Shown: positions 23,222 to 33,137 of the stretch, piece after piece
How the letters are laid out: each line of letters begins with the position of its first letter
Position numbering within the stretch: position 1 is the stretch's first letter
Origin: Jatrophihabitans sp964252635
GTDB lineage: Bacteria; Actinomycetota; Actinomycetes; Mycobacteriales; Jatrophihabitantaceae
NCBI RefSeq assembly: GCF_964252635.1
Contig: NZ_CAXUNP010000020.1
Span: 5,494-69,493, forward strand
Direction: 5' to 3'
Length of the DNA: 64,000 bases
Translations under genes and position numbers: made by a program
The notes under the pieces: generated by a model
What the model was told of the DNA's origin: nothing
Databases searched by the model: none
What the model saw: the letters and a program-made list of their open reading frames with translations, nothing else

Positions 23222-24276
23222 GTCCGCTCCAGCGTCACGACCGCAGCGAGGTCCCCGGGGCCGCCGCCCAGCGGCAGCACCCGGGTGATGTCGCTCGGCG
23301 CCGCGACACCGACGACGGCATCGTCGGCACGCAGGGTCGCGGTCACCGCGTCGAGCGCCCGCTCGTCGTCGCCGGTGATCTGCACCGAGCCGGTGCTGCG
23401 CCACCGATCGGCGGCGGCGAACTCGACGCACAGTGACACCACCGAACGCTGCGGGCGGTGCAGGGCCACGACGTCCAGCAGCCGTTGGATGTCGCCGCCC
23501 TGCGCGAAGTCGACCGCGAACAGCCGGGTCGGCACGTCGGCCCGGGTGTCCTCGCCGAGCAACGTCTCGAGGGTGGCCGCATCGGCGACGCGGTTGACGA
23601 TCCCGTCGCGTCGCAGTCGCAGGGCGGCGCGGTCGAGAGCGGCGACGAGGGCCGCGCGGCTGCCGCCACTGCCACCGCCACGGCTCTGCACCACGTCGCG
23701 TGCGCGGGCCGGCTCGAAGCGCAGCACGAGATGGGCGCGACGGTGGACGGGGACGTACTGGCCGCGCCGGCGACCGCCGAGCTGCTCGGGCTGCGTGCCG
23801 GACGGCGAGTAGGAGGTGATGCGCAACTGCACCGCGGAGAGCCGGGACGGGTCGTCGGCGAGGTCGGCCACGACGGCGCCCAGGTCGAGCGTCGCGTTGC
23901 GGGCCAACGAGACCTCGAGCGACGCGGCGTAGCCCTGCTCGTCGACGAGCACGCCGACCTCACCGCTCGAGCGGCTCGTCGCGGTCGTGACGCGCACCCG
24001 CGACACCGGCTCGCGCCGCACCTCGTCGGCGTGACGCCCGACGGCGCGGCTCGCGAGCAGCAGCACCGGCACGGCAAGGACGAACAACGCCGCCAGGGTC
24101 CAGCCGAACGCGTCGTGTCGGGCGACACCGATGACGACCGCGGCCGCCACCGCCTCGGCGGCGATGACCACCGCGACGACCCGTCGACGGAGGCCGCCCT
24201 CGCGGCCGGCGCCGTGGGGTTGCGAACGTGTCGCGCCGTGCGACGTCGTGCGCGTCGCGCCCTGGGCTGCCGTCAC
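23218..24276 (-). CDS. eccE: Type VII secretion protein EccE-like
   Basis: A 352-residue membrane protein. A basic N-terminus is followed by two adjacent membrane helices (about 32-53 and 57-75), then a large domain, the layout of EccE, the peripheral subunit of the ESX membrane complex. The region SRVRVTTATSRSSGEVGVLVD...YAASLEV fits the EccE core domain. The GTG start at 24276 is divergent from eccB. Sequence conservation is weak in this family, so context (EccB, EccC, EccD and MycP adjacent) carries much of the assignment. Confidence 0.82.
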   Translation of the reverse strand: MTAAQGATRTTSHGATRSQPHGAGREGGLRRRVVAVVIAAEAVAAAVVIGVARHDAFGWTLAALFVLAVPVLLLASRAVGRHADEVRREPVSRVRVTTATSRSSGEVGVLVDEQGYAASLEVSLARNATLDLGAVVADLADDPSRLSAVQLRITSYSPSGTQPEQLGGRRRGQYVPVHRRAHLVLRFEPARARDVVQSRGGGSGGSRAALVAALDRAALRLRRDGIVNRVADAATLETLLGEDTRADVPTRLFAVDFAQGGDIQRLLDVVALHRPQRSVVSLCVEFAAADRWRSTGSVQITGDDERALDAVTATLRADDAVVGVAAPSDITRVLPLGGGPGDLAAVVTLERT

Positions 24277-24404
24277 CGCACCCCGCTCGTCGTCTCCGCC
24301 ATGATCGTGTCGGTCCGCGTGACTCTATACACTCGCCCCGGCCGCCGCGGGACCGAATCCGCATCGTCCGCACCGCTTCTCCCTCTCGACTCCGGGGACG
24401 TCCT

Positions 24405-25859
24405 TTGCCCACGACACGCGACCTGGTCGAGGCCTACGGCTTCGCCAGCCGTCGTCAGGTGCTGGCCCTGCTCAACGGCGACGACTCGGTCGCGATCGAC
24501 GCCCGCCGGCGGCTGAACCGCTCGCTGCTGGGCGGGCTGCTGGTGTGCGTCGCGATCGTCGCCGCGGTGGGTGTCGCCGGCTTCCTGTCCGGTGGTTCCT
24601 CGACGTCGCTGCCCAATCAGGGCGTCATCGTCGACTCCTCGACGGGCGGCAACTACGTGCTCGTCGACAACGTCCTGCACCCCGCGCTGAACCTGGCGTC
24701 CGCGCGGCTCATCGCGGGCAGCCAGAGCACGACGGTGTCGTCGGGCACGCTGCGCAAGCTGCCCCGCGGCCTGCCCGTGGGCATCCCCGGCGCCCCCGAC
24801 CAGCTGCCCCCCACGTCGTCCCTGGTGTCGGGGCCGTGGACGGTCTGCTCCACCGCGCCGCAGGCGAGTGCCGCCCGGCCGCGCATCACCGTCTCGGTCG
24901 GCGCGGCGATCCCGACGCCCGTGGCGACCGGCGGAAGCGTCGTGCTCAGCGGCCCGAACGGGCAGCTGTGGTTGCTCGCCGGCGGCCTGCGGTTCGCGGT
25001 CACCCAACCGGCCGCGACGCTGCTTCAGCTCGACCGTGCGGCCCCGGTGCCGGTGCTGGACCAGATCCTGTCGTTGGTTCCCCAGGGGCCGCCGCTGACC
25101 CTGCCGAGCGTGCCGGACGCGGGCCGGCAGCCGTCGGTACGGCTGCCCTTCACCGCGTCCGTGGGCGATGTCGTCCGGGCCACCCTCGCCGGCCGGACGC
25201 GCGCCTACTACGTCGTGCTCGACCGCGGCGTCGCCCCGATCGGCTCGTTCGCGGCGGCCCTGCTGGGCGGCACCTCCGCCGGCCAGCACACGGTGACCGT
25301 CTCCGCCGCCGACCTCGCGCGGACGCCGTCGGTGCGGGCCAGCTTCCTGCCCACCTCCTGGCCGAACGCGCTGCGCCCGGTGGCGCCGCCGCGCTCCGGG
25401 CAACCGCTGTGCCTGACCTACGCACGCAGCCTCCCGCTGACCGGCGGGGCGTGGCCGGTCAGCGTCAGCGAGCCCCGATCCGCACCGCTGCCGGCGCACG
25501 GTCGGGCCGTGGCCGCGAGCAGCGGCGGGCTGCCGACGGTCGCGACCGGCGTGGCCGTGCCACCCGGGCGCGGATCCCTCGTCAAGGCCACCGGCTCCGG
25601 CGGCGTCGACGGGTCGTACGAGTTCATCGCCGACAGCGGGCTGCGCTACCCGATCTCGTCGTCGACCAGCGTCACCCGCCTGGGCTACATGACGTCGGCA
25701 GCGGCCGTGACCCCGCTGCCGTTCGTGCAGCTGCTGCCCAGCGGCCCGGCCCTCGACCCGTCCCGCGCCGCGGTCGAGTACCCCGGCGGCGCAGGCAGTT
25801 CGGTCGCACCCACCGGCTCGGCGACGTCCACGCCCACAGCGGTGAGCACGCCCCGCTGA
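24405..25859 (+). CDS. eccB: Type VII secretion protein EccB
   Basis: A 484-residue single-pass protein. The cytoplasmic N-terminus PTTRDLVEAYGFASRRQVLALLNGDD is the family signature, followed by one membrane helix (about 44-64) and a large periplasmic-side repeat domain with paired cysteines (about 148 and 338). EccB is part of the ESX membrane complex. The start is TTG at 24405 with GGGGA about 9 bases upstream; it gives the expected N-terminus, whereas upstream alternatives do not. The Ser/Thr-rich tail is short. It is convergent with mycP, only 10 bases apart. Confidence 0.93.
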   Translation: MPTTRDLVEAYGFASRRQVLALLNGDDSVAIDARRRLNRSLLGGLLVCVAIVAAVGVAGFLSGGSSTSLPNQGVIVDSSTGGNYVLVDNVLHPALNLASARLIAGSQSTTVSSGTLRKLPRGLPVGIPGAPDQLPPTSSLVSGPWTVCSTAPQASAARPRITVSVGAAIPTPVATGGSVVLSGPNGQLWLLAGGLRFAVTQPAATLLQLDRAAPVPVLDQILSLVPQGPPLTLPSVPDAGRQPSVRLPFTASVGDVVRATLAGRTRAYYVVLDRGVAPIGSFAAALLGGTSAGQHTVTVSAADLARTPSVRASFLPTSWPNALRPVAPPRSGQPLCLTYARSLPLTGGAWPVSVSEPRSAPLPAHGRAVAASSGGLPTVATGVAVPPGRGSLVKATGSGGVDGSYEFIADSGLRYPISSSTSVTRLGYMTSAAAVTPLPFVQLLPSGPALDPSRAAVEYPGGAGSSVAPTGSATSTPTAVSTPR

Positions 25860-25869
25860 CGCGTCCGCG

Positions 25870-27162
25870 TCATTCCAGTTGGGCCGGGTGCGGCTCGGGG
25901 GCCTGGCGGACGGTGTGCGCCGGCAGCCGGCCCGCGTGCCAGCCGCGCCGCCGGCCGACCCGCACCGTGATCGCACCGGCGGCCACCAGCAGCGCCAACG
26001 CCAGCAGGCCGACACCCACCGCGACGACGACCGGCCTGGTGCTGCTGGGCTTCGGCGTCGGCAGGGCCTGCACGGCCACCGAGCCCTGCGCCGAGCGCGC
26101 ACCCGACGCCGGTCGCGACTCGGTCAGCGCGGCGAACGGGTCGACGGTCCCGTAGCCGACGGTGTTGTCCCGGGCGCCGTCGCCGGGCGTCACCGCGGTG
26201 CGTTCCAACTGCGCCTTGACCGCCGCCGGGGTCAGCGAGGTGTCGCGCGCGAGCATCAGGGCGACGGTGCCCGAGACGACGGCCGTCGCGAAGCTGGTGC
26301 CCGTGACCGTCACGTACCCGCGCCCGCCCCGCGGCTCGCTCGTCAACGACTCACCCGGTGCGGCGAGGGTGATCCACGAACCGGTCGACGCGCCCTCCTG
26401 CTCGCTGCCGTCGCTGTTGACGGCCGTGACGGCGATGACGCCGGGGTAGGCCGCGGGGTACCACTTCGCGCCCGCCTCGGCGGGCACCCCGCCGTCGTTC
26501 GCCGCCGCCGCGACGACGACGACCCCGCGGGCCAGGGCGTACTGCACCGCCGACCGGATGTCGACGCTGTCGGTGGTCTGGGCGAAGGACAGGTTGAGCA
26601 CGCGCGCGTGCTGTGCCGCGTCGCGGATCGCCGCGCCGATGAGGGGGGCGGGCGCCTGGGCGATCTCGCCCTGGATGGCGACCGGGTAGATCCGCGCCGA
26701 CGGGGCCACCCCCGAGACGCGGTCGTCACCGGCCGCCGAGCGACCGGCGATGATCCCGGCGACGGCGGTGCCGTGACCCTCGCAGTCGACCCGGCCGTCC
26801 GCCGCGTGCGTGTACACCGCCTTGGTGTCGGTGACGCGGTAGGTCTGCCCGAGGTCGACGGCGCCGGCGAGTTTCGGGCTGGCCGGGCTCACCCCGGAGT
26901 CGACGACGCCGACGGTGACGCCGCTGCCCGTGGTGAGCTGCCACGCCTGGTCGAGACCCAGCTCCGAGATGAGCGGGTCACGCGGCGCCAGCGACGGCAG
27001 GGACACGCCCGCAGCGGGCGCCCCGGGGCACGACACCGGAGCCGACAGGGCAGCCGACATCAGGGGCGTGGCGGCCGCGGCCACCGACCCGGGCGTGGCG
27101 AGCGCGCCGGCCAGGCACGAGGCGGCCACGACGGCGAGCACGGTCCGCGTGGGGCGGCGCAC
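25870..27162 (-). CDS. mycP: Mycosin (S8 subtilisin-like protease of ESX system)
   Basis: A 430-residue membrane-anchored serine protease. A signal peptide (about 1-30) is followed by the catalytic domain with D88 (VGVVDSGV), H130 (CEGHGTAVAG), oxyanion N222 (AAANDGG) and S290 (GTSFATAVVSG). A C-terminal membrane helix (about 385-405) has a basic cytoplasmic tail. Mycosins stabilise the ESX membrane complex and process substrates such as EspB. The GTG at 27162 comes one base after the eccD stop, so the two are coupled. Cysteines C45 and C127 fit the known disulphide positions only loosely. Confidence 0.94.
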   Translation of the reverse strand: MRRPTRTVLAVVAASCLAGALATPGSVAAAATPLMSAALSAPVSCPGAPAAGVSLPSLAPRDPLISELGLDQAWQLTTGSGVTVGVVDSGVSPASPKLAGAVDLGQTYRVTDTKAVYTHAADGRVDCEGHGTAVAGIIAGRSAAGDDRVSGVAPSARIYPVAIQGEIAQAPAPLIGAAIRDAAQHARVLNLSFAQTTDSVDIRSAVQYALARGVVVVAAAANDGGVPAEAGAKWYPAAYPGVIAVTAVNSDGSEQEGASTGSWITLAAPGESLTSEPRGGRGYVTVTGTSFATAVVSGTVALMLARDTSLTPAAVKAQLERTAVTPGDGARDNTVGYGTVDPFAALTESRPASGARSAQGSVAVQALPTPKPSSTRPVVVAVGVGLLALALLVAAGAITVRVGRRRGWHAGRLPAHTVRQAPEPHPAQLE

Positions 27163-27163
27163 G

Positions 27164-28537
27164 TCAGTGACCCAGGTGGAAGATCTTGGTGTAGACGTCC
27201 CACACCGCCAGGACGAGCGGCGCCACCGCCACCAGCAACAGGGTCTCGAGCAGATCGAGCAGGCGACGCTGCCGCGGAGTGGCCTCCCAGCGTCCCGCCG
27301 TCGACCCGACGGCCAGCGCGACCAGACCGAGGCCGCCGGCCACGGCAGCGGTGACGGCGAGCGGCAGGGTGTCGTGCCGCAGCAATTCGATCGCCGCGTA
27401 ACCCAGCAGCGCAGCGGCACCGGCGACGACCGAGACGAGCACGGGCAGACGGGCCGCGAACAGCCGCCCGCGCAGCATGATCAGCGCGATGAGCACGCCC
27501 GCGAGCACCTGCGGCGCCATGCTGCGGGACGTCGCCAGGACGAGGGTGGCCACGGTCGCGACGCCGAAGACGCCGGCCGACAGACCCGCCAGCAGCACAC
27601 GCGCACTGGCGACCCGGACGGCGGTGCGCTGCTGGTCGATCTCACCCGGGAGCTCGGCGAGCTCGGCGGCCGTCGAGGCCAGGTCGGGACGGGGCAGGCG
27701 GGCCAGGCGCAACGACAGCGCCGGCAGCGTGGTGGTCAGGGCCAGCGCGAGCGGGGCGACGACGGCGGCGGCACGGGTGGCCGACACGTCGCCGGTGACC
27801 GTGATGATCGCGCCGATCGCCCCGAAGACCGCGAGCACCGCGAACCCGCCCGCCACTGCCTCGAAGCCGCCGACGACGGCCGGCAGCACGGCGGCCACCA
27901 CGAGCAGCGCGCCACAGGCCAGCAGCAGCCGGTTGCGGTCCCAGGGTCCGGCGACGAACAGGGGCGCGCCGACCGCGGCGAACGGTCCGGCGAGGGCGGC
28001 GACCACGCCGCCGCCGGCAAGATCGCCGGCCGCGCGGGACACGGCGAGGCCGGCGAGCAGGAGCAGGACGGCCGCGGCGATGCAGATGCCTGCGACCAGC
28101 ACACCGTGGCGCGGTGCGCGGGCCAGCGCCGCGAGCGCGACGAGGGCCCCGGCCACGCCGAGCACGCCGGCCGTGAGGCGGCGCTCGTGCAGCGACCACC
28201 GCTCGCGCACGGCGTCGCTGCTGATGACTTCGACGACGTCGTCGAACAGTGGTTCGTCGACGATGCTGTCGGCCGGCTGCAGGATGAGCAGGTCACCGTC
28301 GCGCACGTCGTTGGTGTCCATGCTGTGCGCGAGGTCGAGGGCGCGGCCGTCCAGCCGCAGCAGCTGCCAGCCGTTGCGCCCCGGCACGGTCACCGCGCTG
28401 TCCTGGCCGACGTGGCGCAGCAGCACGGGCAGGATCGCGGCGACCGGCACCGAGTTGGGGACGGCGACGTCGGCGCGGGTGGTGGGCGCCGAGAGCGTGA
28501 TGCGCGAGAAGCCGGACAGCGGCGACGTGGCCGTCAT
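27164..28537 (-). CDS. eccD: Type VII secretion protein EccD
   Basis: A 457-residue protein. Residues 1-95 form a ubiquitin-like (YukD-type) cytoplasmic domain, ending LDLAHSMDTNDVRDGDLLIL. About 11 membrane helices follow, many of them runs of A, V, L and G. EccD makes the membrane vestibule of the ESX channel. ATG at 28537; eccC is transcribed divergently across 124 bases, which must contain both promoters. mycP follows one base downstream. Confidence 0.93.
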   Translation of the reverse strand: MTATSPLSGFSRITLSAPTTRADVAVPNSVPVAAILPVLLRHVGQDSAVTVPGRNGWQLLRLDGRALDLAHSMDTNDVRDGDLLILQPADSIVDEPLFDDVVEVISSDAVRERWSLHERRLTAGVLGVAGALVALAALARAPRHGVLVAGICIAAAVLLLLAGLAVSRAAGDLAGGGVVAALAGPFAAVGAPLFVAGPWDRNRLLLACGALLVVAAVLPAVVGGFEAVAGGFAVLAVFGAIGAIITVTGDVSATRAAAVVAPLALALTTTLPALSLRLARLPRPDLASTAAELAELPGEIDQQRTAVRVASARVLLAGLSAGVFGVATVATLVLATSRSMAPQVLAGVLIALIMLRGRLFAARLPVLVSVVAGAAALLGYAAIELLRHDTLPLAVTAAVAGGLGLVALAVGSTAGRWEATPRQRRLLDLLETLLLVAVAPLVLAVWDVYTKIFHLGH

Positions 28538-28661
28538 GATCAGCGGGCTCCTCGGGTTCGGGCGGGCCGGACCGGGGTGCCGCGTGTGCGCCGATCCGTT
28601 CTGGCGTGCATTGTGCTACACGGATCTTCTCCACCCGCAGCCTTGAGCAGAAGGGCCGACG

Positions 28662-31600
28662 TTGACGACCACTGCGTTCCGCCGACCTCCCCGGGTCGCG
28701 CCGCCGAACGTCCCGAGCGGCGACGTGGTGCTGCAGCCGCCGCCCGACCTCGCGCGACCCGACACCGGCAACGCGATGCTGACCGCCCTGCCGGCCCTGT
28801 CCGGGCTCGGTTCGGTGGCCTACATGTTCGCCGGGCCGGCCAATCCGATCACCTACGTCGCCGGCTCGATGTTCCTGTTCAGCTCGCTGGCCATGGTCGG
28901 GGGCAGCGTGGTGCGCAGCCGGACCAGCAACAAGGGCAACGCCAACCAGTCGCGTCAGGACTACTTGCGCTACCTCAAGCGGATGCGCAGCGAGGTGCGG
29001 CAGGTGGCCGCGGCGCAGCGCGAGCAGGGGCTGTGGCGCGGGCCGGATCCCGAGCAGCTGTGGACCATCACGAACGGGCCGCGGCTGTGGGAGCGCCGCC
29101 CGCTCGATCCCGACTTCGGCCTGCTGCGCGTCGGCGTCGGCCCGCAGAGTCTCGCCGCACCGCTGGTCACGGGCGAGACCGGGCCCATCGACGAACTCGA
29201 CCCGCTGAGCGCGACGGCGCTGCGCCGGTTCGTCGTGACCCACAGCGCGCTGCCCGACACCCCGATGCTGCTCGCGGCACGCCGGCTGGCGGCCGTGCGG
29301 GTCGGCGGCCCGCGCGACGACGCGCGCGCCCTCGTGCGGTCGATGGTGCTGCAGGCGGCGGCGTTCCACGCCCCGGACGACCTGCGGATCGCCATCTGCA
29401 CCCGCGACCCCGACGACCCGCAGTGGTCGTGGGCCAAGTGGCTGCCGCACGCCCAGCTGGCCGAGGAGACCGACAACGTCGGCCCGGTGCGCATGATCGT
29501 GCCGTCGGTCTCCGCACTCGAGGCGCTGCTCGGCGCCGAGCTCACCGGCCGTCCCCGGTTCAACCGCAGCGCGACGCCCGAACCGGAACTCGCGCACCTG
29601 CTCGTCGTCGTCGACGGGGTGGGCAGCGACGGCGTGGAGCTGCTGCTCGGCGAGGACGGGCTGCAGGGGGTCACCGTGCTCGACCTCGACGGGGTGGCCG
29701 ACGACCTCGCGTCGGCGCACGGCATGAGCCTGGTGCTCGACGACGGTCGCCTCGCGCAGCGCGTCGGCGACGACCTGGTGTGGCTCGGTGACGCCGACGG
29801 CGCGCCCGTGCCGCTCGCGGACACCGTCGCCCGTCGCCTGGCCGGTGTGCGGCTCGACAGCGCCACCCACACCGGCGACGACCTGGGCACGGCCGACACC
29901 ACGCTGACCGGCCTGCTCGGCATCTCCGACCCGGGGCAGCTCGACCTCGACCGGCTGTGGCAACCGCGACCGCTGCGCGACCGGCTGCGCACCCCGATCG
30001 GGCCGTCGAGCGACGGCACCGTGCTCGAGCTGGACATCAAGGAGTCGGCGCAGGACGGCATGGGGCCGCACGGTCTGGTCATCGGCGCGACCGGGTCCGG
30101 GAAGTCGGAGCTGCTGCGCACCCTGGTGGTGGGCATGGCGACCACGCACAGCTCCGACACCGTCAACCTGGTGCTCGTCGACTTCAAGGGCGGCGCGACC
30201 TTCGCCGGCATGGCCGACCTGCCGCACGTCGCCGCGGTGATCACCAACCTCGAGGACGACCTGACCATGGTCGACCGGATGCGCGAGGCGCTGTCCGGCG
30301 AGCTGAACCGCCGCCAGGAGGTGCTGCGTGCCGCGGGCAACCTCGTGTCGGTCCGCGACTACGAACGCGCCCGCAACCAAGGCGCCGCGCTCGCCCCGCT
30401 GCCCTCGCTGTGGATCGTCGTCGACGAGTTCAGCGAGCTGCTGACGCAGAAGCCGGACTTCTCGGAGCTGTTCGTGCAGATCGGCCGCCTCGGCCGCTCG
30501 CTCGGGGTGCACCTGCTGCTCGCCTCGCAACGCGTGGACGAGGGCCGCCTGCGGGGTCTGGAGTCGCACCTGTCCTACCGCATCGGGCTGCGCACCTTCT
30601 CCGAGAGCGAGTCGCGATCGGTGCTCGGCGTGCCCGACGCCTACACCCTGCCGTCTGCGCCGGGGCACGGTTACCTCAAGGCGGACACGTCCGGCCTGCG
30701 GCGGTTCCGCGGGGCCTACGTCTCGGGCGCGTACCGCCCCGCCGGGTCGGGGGAGCGCGTCGACCTGCTGCCCGGCCGCGAGGTCCGCGAGTTCACGGCC
30801 TCCTACCAGCCGGTCGTGGCGCCGCCCGACCTGTCCACGCTCGCCGAGGCCGAGGACGAGACCAGCGACGAGCCCGACCGCGACGAGGTGTCGGTCCTCG
30901 ACGTCATGGTCGGTCAGCTCGTGGGCCACGGCACCCCCGCGCACCAGGTGTGGCTCCCGCCCCTGGACGAATCGGATCCGCTCGACCGGCTGCTCGGCGA
31001 CCTGCAGGTGCGCGCCGGCCGCGGCTTCGGCACCGCGCCGGTCGGGCCGGTGCTGCGTGTACCGGTCGGCGTCGTCGACCGGCCGTTCCAGCAACGTCGC
31101 GACCCCTACGTCATTGACTGCGACGGCGCGGGCGGCAACATCGCGATCATCGGCGGGCCGCGTGCCGGCAAGTCGACCGTGCTGCGGACGCTGGTGTCCG
31201 CCCTGGCCCTGCGGCACACGCCGAGCGAGGTGCAGTTCTACGGCCTCGACTTCAGCGGCGGCGCCCTGTTCGGGCTGGCCGGGTTGCCGCACGTCGGCGG
31301 GGTGGCAGGGCGGCAGGACGGCGACGTCGCCCGCCGGATCGTGGCCGAGATGACGACCCTGGTCGAGACGCGGGAGGAGGCCTTCCGCGAGATCGGCGTC
31401 GACTCCATGAACGGGTACCGGCGGGCCCGGGCCGAGGGGCGTGTCGACGACCCGTTCGGCGACGTCTTCCTGCTCGTCGACGGCTGGGGCGTGCTCCGGC
31501 AGGACTACGAGGAGCTCGAGACCGACCTGGTCGCGCTCGCCGGGCGGGCCCTCACCTACGGCGTGCACCTCGTGCTGACCGCAGGCCGCTGGCTCGACCT

Positions 31601-32633
31601 GCGCTTCGGCCTGCGTGATCTCATCGGCGGCAAGATCGAGCTCAAGCTGACCGACCCGCTCGACTCCGAGATCGACCGCAAGGCCCAGCAGGCGACCCCC
31701 GGCAACCGGCCGGGCCGCGGCATCACCACCGAGCGCTACCAGTTCCTGACGGCGCTACCGCGCGTGGACGGCGGCCGGTCGGCCGCCGATCTCACCGACG
31801 GCGTCTCGGACATGGTCGCCCGGATCAGCGAGGCGTGGGATGGCCCGTCGGCGCCGCCCGTGCGGCTGCTGCCGCGGCGCATCCTGCTGGGCGACCTGGC
31901 TGCTGCGAGCGCGGACGGTGCGGAGGCCGCCGATCGGGTGTCGGGCCAGGTCGTCCTCGGCATGGAGGGTGGCCGGTTGCAGCCGGTGGTGCTCGACCCG
32001 CGTCAGGACCAGGGCCTGGTGGTGCTCGGCGACGCCGAGTCGGGCAAGACGTCGCTGCTGCGCTCGATCGCCCGGCAGGTGACCACGATCTGGACGCCGC
32101 CCGAGGCCAAGATCGTGCTGGTCGACTACCGCCGTTCCATGCTCGCCGAGTTCTCCGGCGACAGCGTGCTGGCCTACGCCGCCACCGCCCAGCAGACGGT
32201 CGACGCGGTGGCCGGGCTCGTCGAGGGCTTCACCAAGCGGCTGCCGGGCACCGACGTGACGCCGGAGCAGTTGCGGACGCGGTCCTGGTGGACCGGGCCG
32301 GAGATCTACATCCTGGTCGACGACTACGACCTGGTGGCCGGGTTCGACAACCCGCTGGCGCCGCTGTCGGACTTCCTCCCGCAGGCCCGTGACATCGGCC
32401 TGCACCTGGTCGTCGTGCGGCGGGCCGGCGGCTCGTCGCGCTCGTTGATGGACCCGATCGTGGGGCGTCTGCGCGAGTTGGGACAGCCGGCGATTCTGCT
32501 GAGTGCGCCCGCCGACGAAGGCATCCTGTTCGGCGTCCGGCCGGTACCTCTGCCGCCCGGCCGCGGCATGCTCGTCCACCGGCGCTACGGCACCGTGCCG
32601 GTCCAGCTGCTGGACTGCCCGCCCCCCGAGTGA
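28662..32633 (+). CDS. eccC: Type VII secretion ATPase EccC (fused Ca/Cb)
   Basis: A 1323-residue motor protein of the FtsK/SpoIIIE group. Two membrane helices lie near 40-86. Three ATPase modules carry P-loops GATGSGKSE (about 475), GGPRAGKST (about 831) and GDAESGKTS (about 1123). Walker B is complete in the first (LWIVVDEFSE), but the second reads FLLVDGWG and the third ILVDDYD, so the catalytic glutamate is missing in modules 2 and 3; these probably bind ATP and cargo signals. TTG start at 28662 with AGAAGGG upstream. EccCa and EccCb are one chain, as in ESX-3/4-like systems. Confidence 0.95.
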   Translation: MTTTAFRRPPRVAPPNVPSGDVVLQPPPDLARPDTGNAMLTALPALSGLGSVAYMFAGPANPITYVAGSMFLFSSLAMVGGSVVRSRTSNKGNANQSRQDYLRYLKRMRSEVRQVAAAQREQGLWRGPDPEQLWTITNGPRLWERRPLDPDFGLLRVGVGPQSLAAPLVTGETGPIDELDPLSATALRRFVVTHSALPDTPMLLAARRLAAVRVGGPRDDARALVRSMVLQAAAFHAPDDLRIAICTRDPDDPQWSWAKWLPHAQLAEETDNVGPVRMIVPSVSALEALLGAELTGRPRFNRSATPEPELAHLLVVVDGVGSDGVELLLGEDGLQGVTVLDLDGVADDLASAHGMSLVLDDGRLAQRVGDDLVWLGDADGAPVPLADTVARRLAGVRLDSATHTGDDLGTADTTLTGLLGISDPGQLDLDRLWQPRPLRDRLRTPIGPSSDGTVLELDIKESAQDGMGPHGLVIGATGSGKSELLRTLVVGMATTHSSDTVNLVLVDFKGGATFAGMADLPHVAAVITNLEDDLTMVDRMREALSGELNRRQEVLRAAGNLVSVRDYERARNQGAALAPLPSLWIVVDEFSELLTQKPDFSELFVQIGRLGRSLGVHLLLASQRVDEGRLRGLESHLSYRIGLRTFSESESRSVLGVPDAYTLPSAPGHGYLKADTSGLRRFRGAYVSGAYRPAGSGERVDLLPGREVREFTASYQPVVAPPDLSTLAEAEDETSDEPDRDEVSVLDVMVGQLVGHGTPAHQVWLPPLDESDPLDRLLGDLQVRAGRGFGTAPVGPVLRVPVGVVDRPFQQRRDPYVIDCDGAGGNIAIIGGPRAGKSTVLRTLVSALALRHTPSEVQFYGLDFSGGALFGLAGLPHVGGVAGRQDGDVARRIVAEMTTLVETREEAFREIGVDSMNGYRRARAEGRVDDPFGDVFLLVDGWGVLRQDYEELETDLVALAGRALTYGVHLVLTAGRWLDLRFGLRDLIGGKIELKLTDPLDSEIDRKAQQATPGNRPGRGITTERYQFLTALPRVDGGRSAADLTDGVSDMVARISEAWDGPSAPPVRLLPRRILLGDLAAASADGAEAADRVSGQVVLGMEGGRLQPVVLDPRQDQGLVVLGDAESGKTSLLRSIARQVTTIWTPPEAKIVLVDYRRSMLAEFSGDSVLAYAATAQQTVDAVAGLVEGFTKRLPGTDVTPEQLRTRSWWTGPEIYILVDDYDLVAGFDNPLAPLSDFLPQARDIGLHLVVVRRAGGSSRSLMDPIVGRLRELGQPAILLSAPADEGILFGVRPVPLPPGRGMLVHRRYGTVPVQLLDCPPPE

Positions 32634-32785
32634 CCGATATGTCACCGGTTCGTCATGGCTGCCCCGGTTGCGCAGCCTTGCCCGATGCGGTCAGATTGAT
32701 CCACGTCGTGAAGTTGCTGTGACTACCGGGAACAGTCTTGACGGCACATATCCGCAGACCGCAATGACCGAGAGGGGAGATCGGC

Positions 32786-33124
32786 ATGGCTGGCAAGGAC
32801 AACATGAAGATCTCGTTCGACCAGGTGCAGGCCGCGCAACGCGTGGTCGCCAACGGGATCGACGAGATGCAGCGGCTCGCACGGACCATCTTCGCGAGTT
32901 CGAACATCACGCTGACCGCGATGCAGGCGCCGGCCGGGCAGATCGCCGCGGGCACCTTCGACGAGCTCGGTGGCGCCGGACGCGCGCTGTACGAGGCACT
33001 GACGGACCTGCACAACGACCTGGGCCGCATGGCGGGCTCGGCGGCGCAGGGCTCGGACGAGATGACCGGCATCGCGCGCACCGCGGCCGGCACGAGTGGC
33101 CACCCCGTGGCCACCGGAATGTGA
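32786..33124 (+). CDS. Small ESX-associated helical protein (EsxA-like, no WXG)
   Basis: A 112-residue mostly helical protein, MAGKDNMKISFDQVQAAQRVV..., with the length of a WXG100 protein and no signal peptide. The helix-turn-helix centre expected to carry WxG reads APAGQIAAGTF, so the motif is absent. It lies 152 bases after eccC and 13 bases before a second protein of similar size, the usual arrangement of an Esx heterodimer pair. Assignment as secreted cargo rests on size, helix pattern and position. Confidence 0.75.
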   Translation: MAGKDNMKISFDQVQAAQRVVANGIDEMQRLARTIFASSNITLTAMQAPAGQIAAGTFDELGGAGRALYEALTDLHNDLGRMAGSAAQGSDEMTGIARTAAGTSGHPVATGM

Positions 33125-33137
33125 GGGGAAGACAGAC

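Noticed and set aside
28293..31568. A 1091-codon open frame on the minus strand opposite eccC (and similar long ones at 37013-39688 and 54250-56712).
   Set aside because: They mirror strong coding genes on the plus strand, are His/Arg/Val-rich without any domain, and result from high GC leaving few stops.
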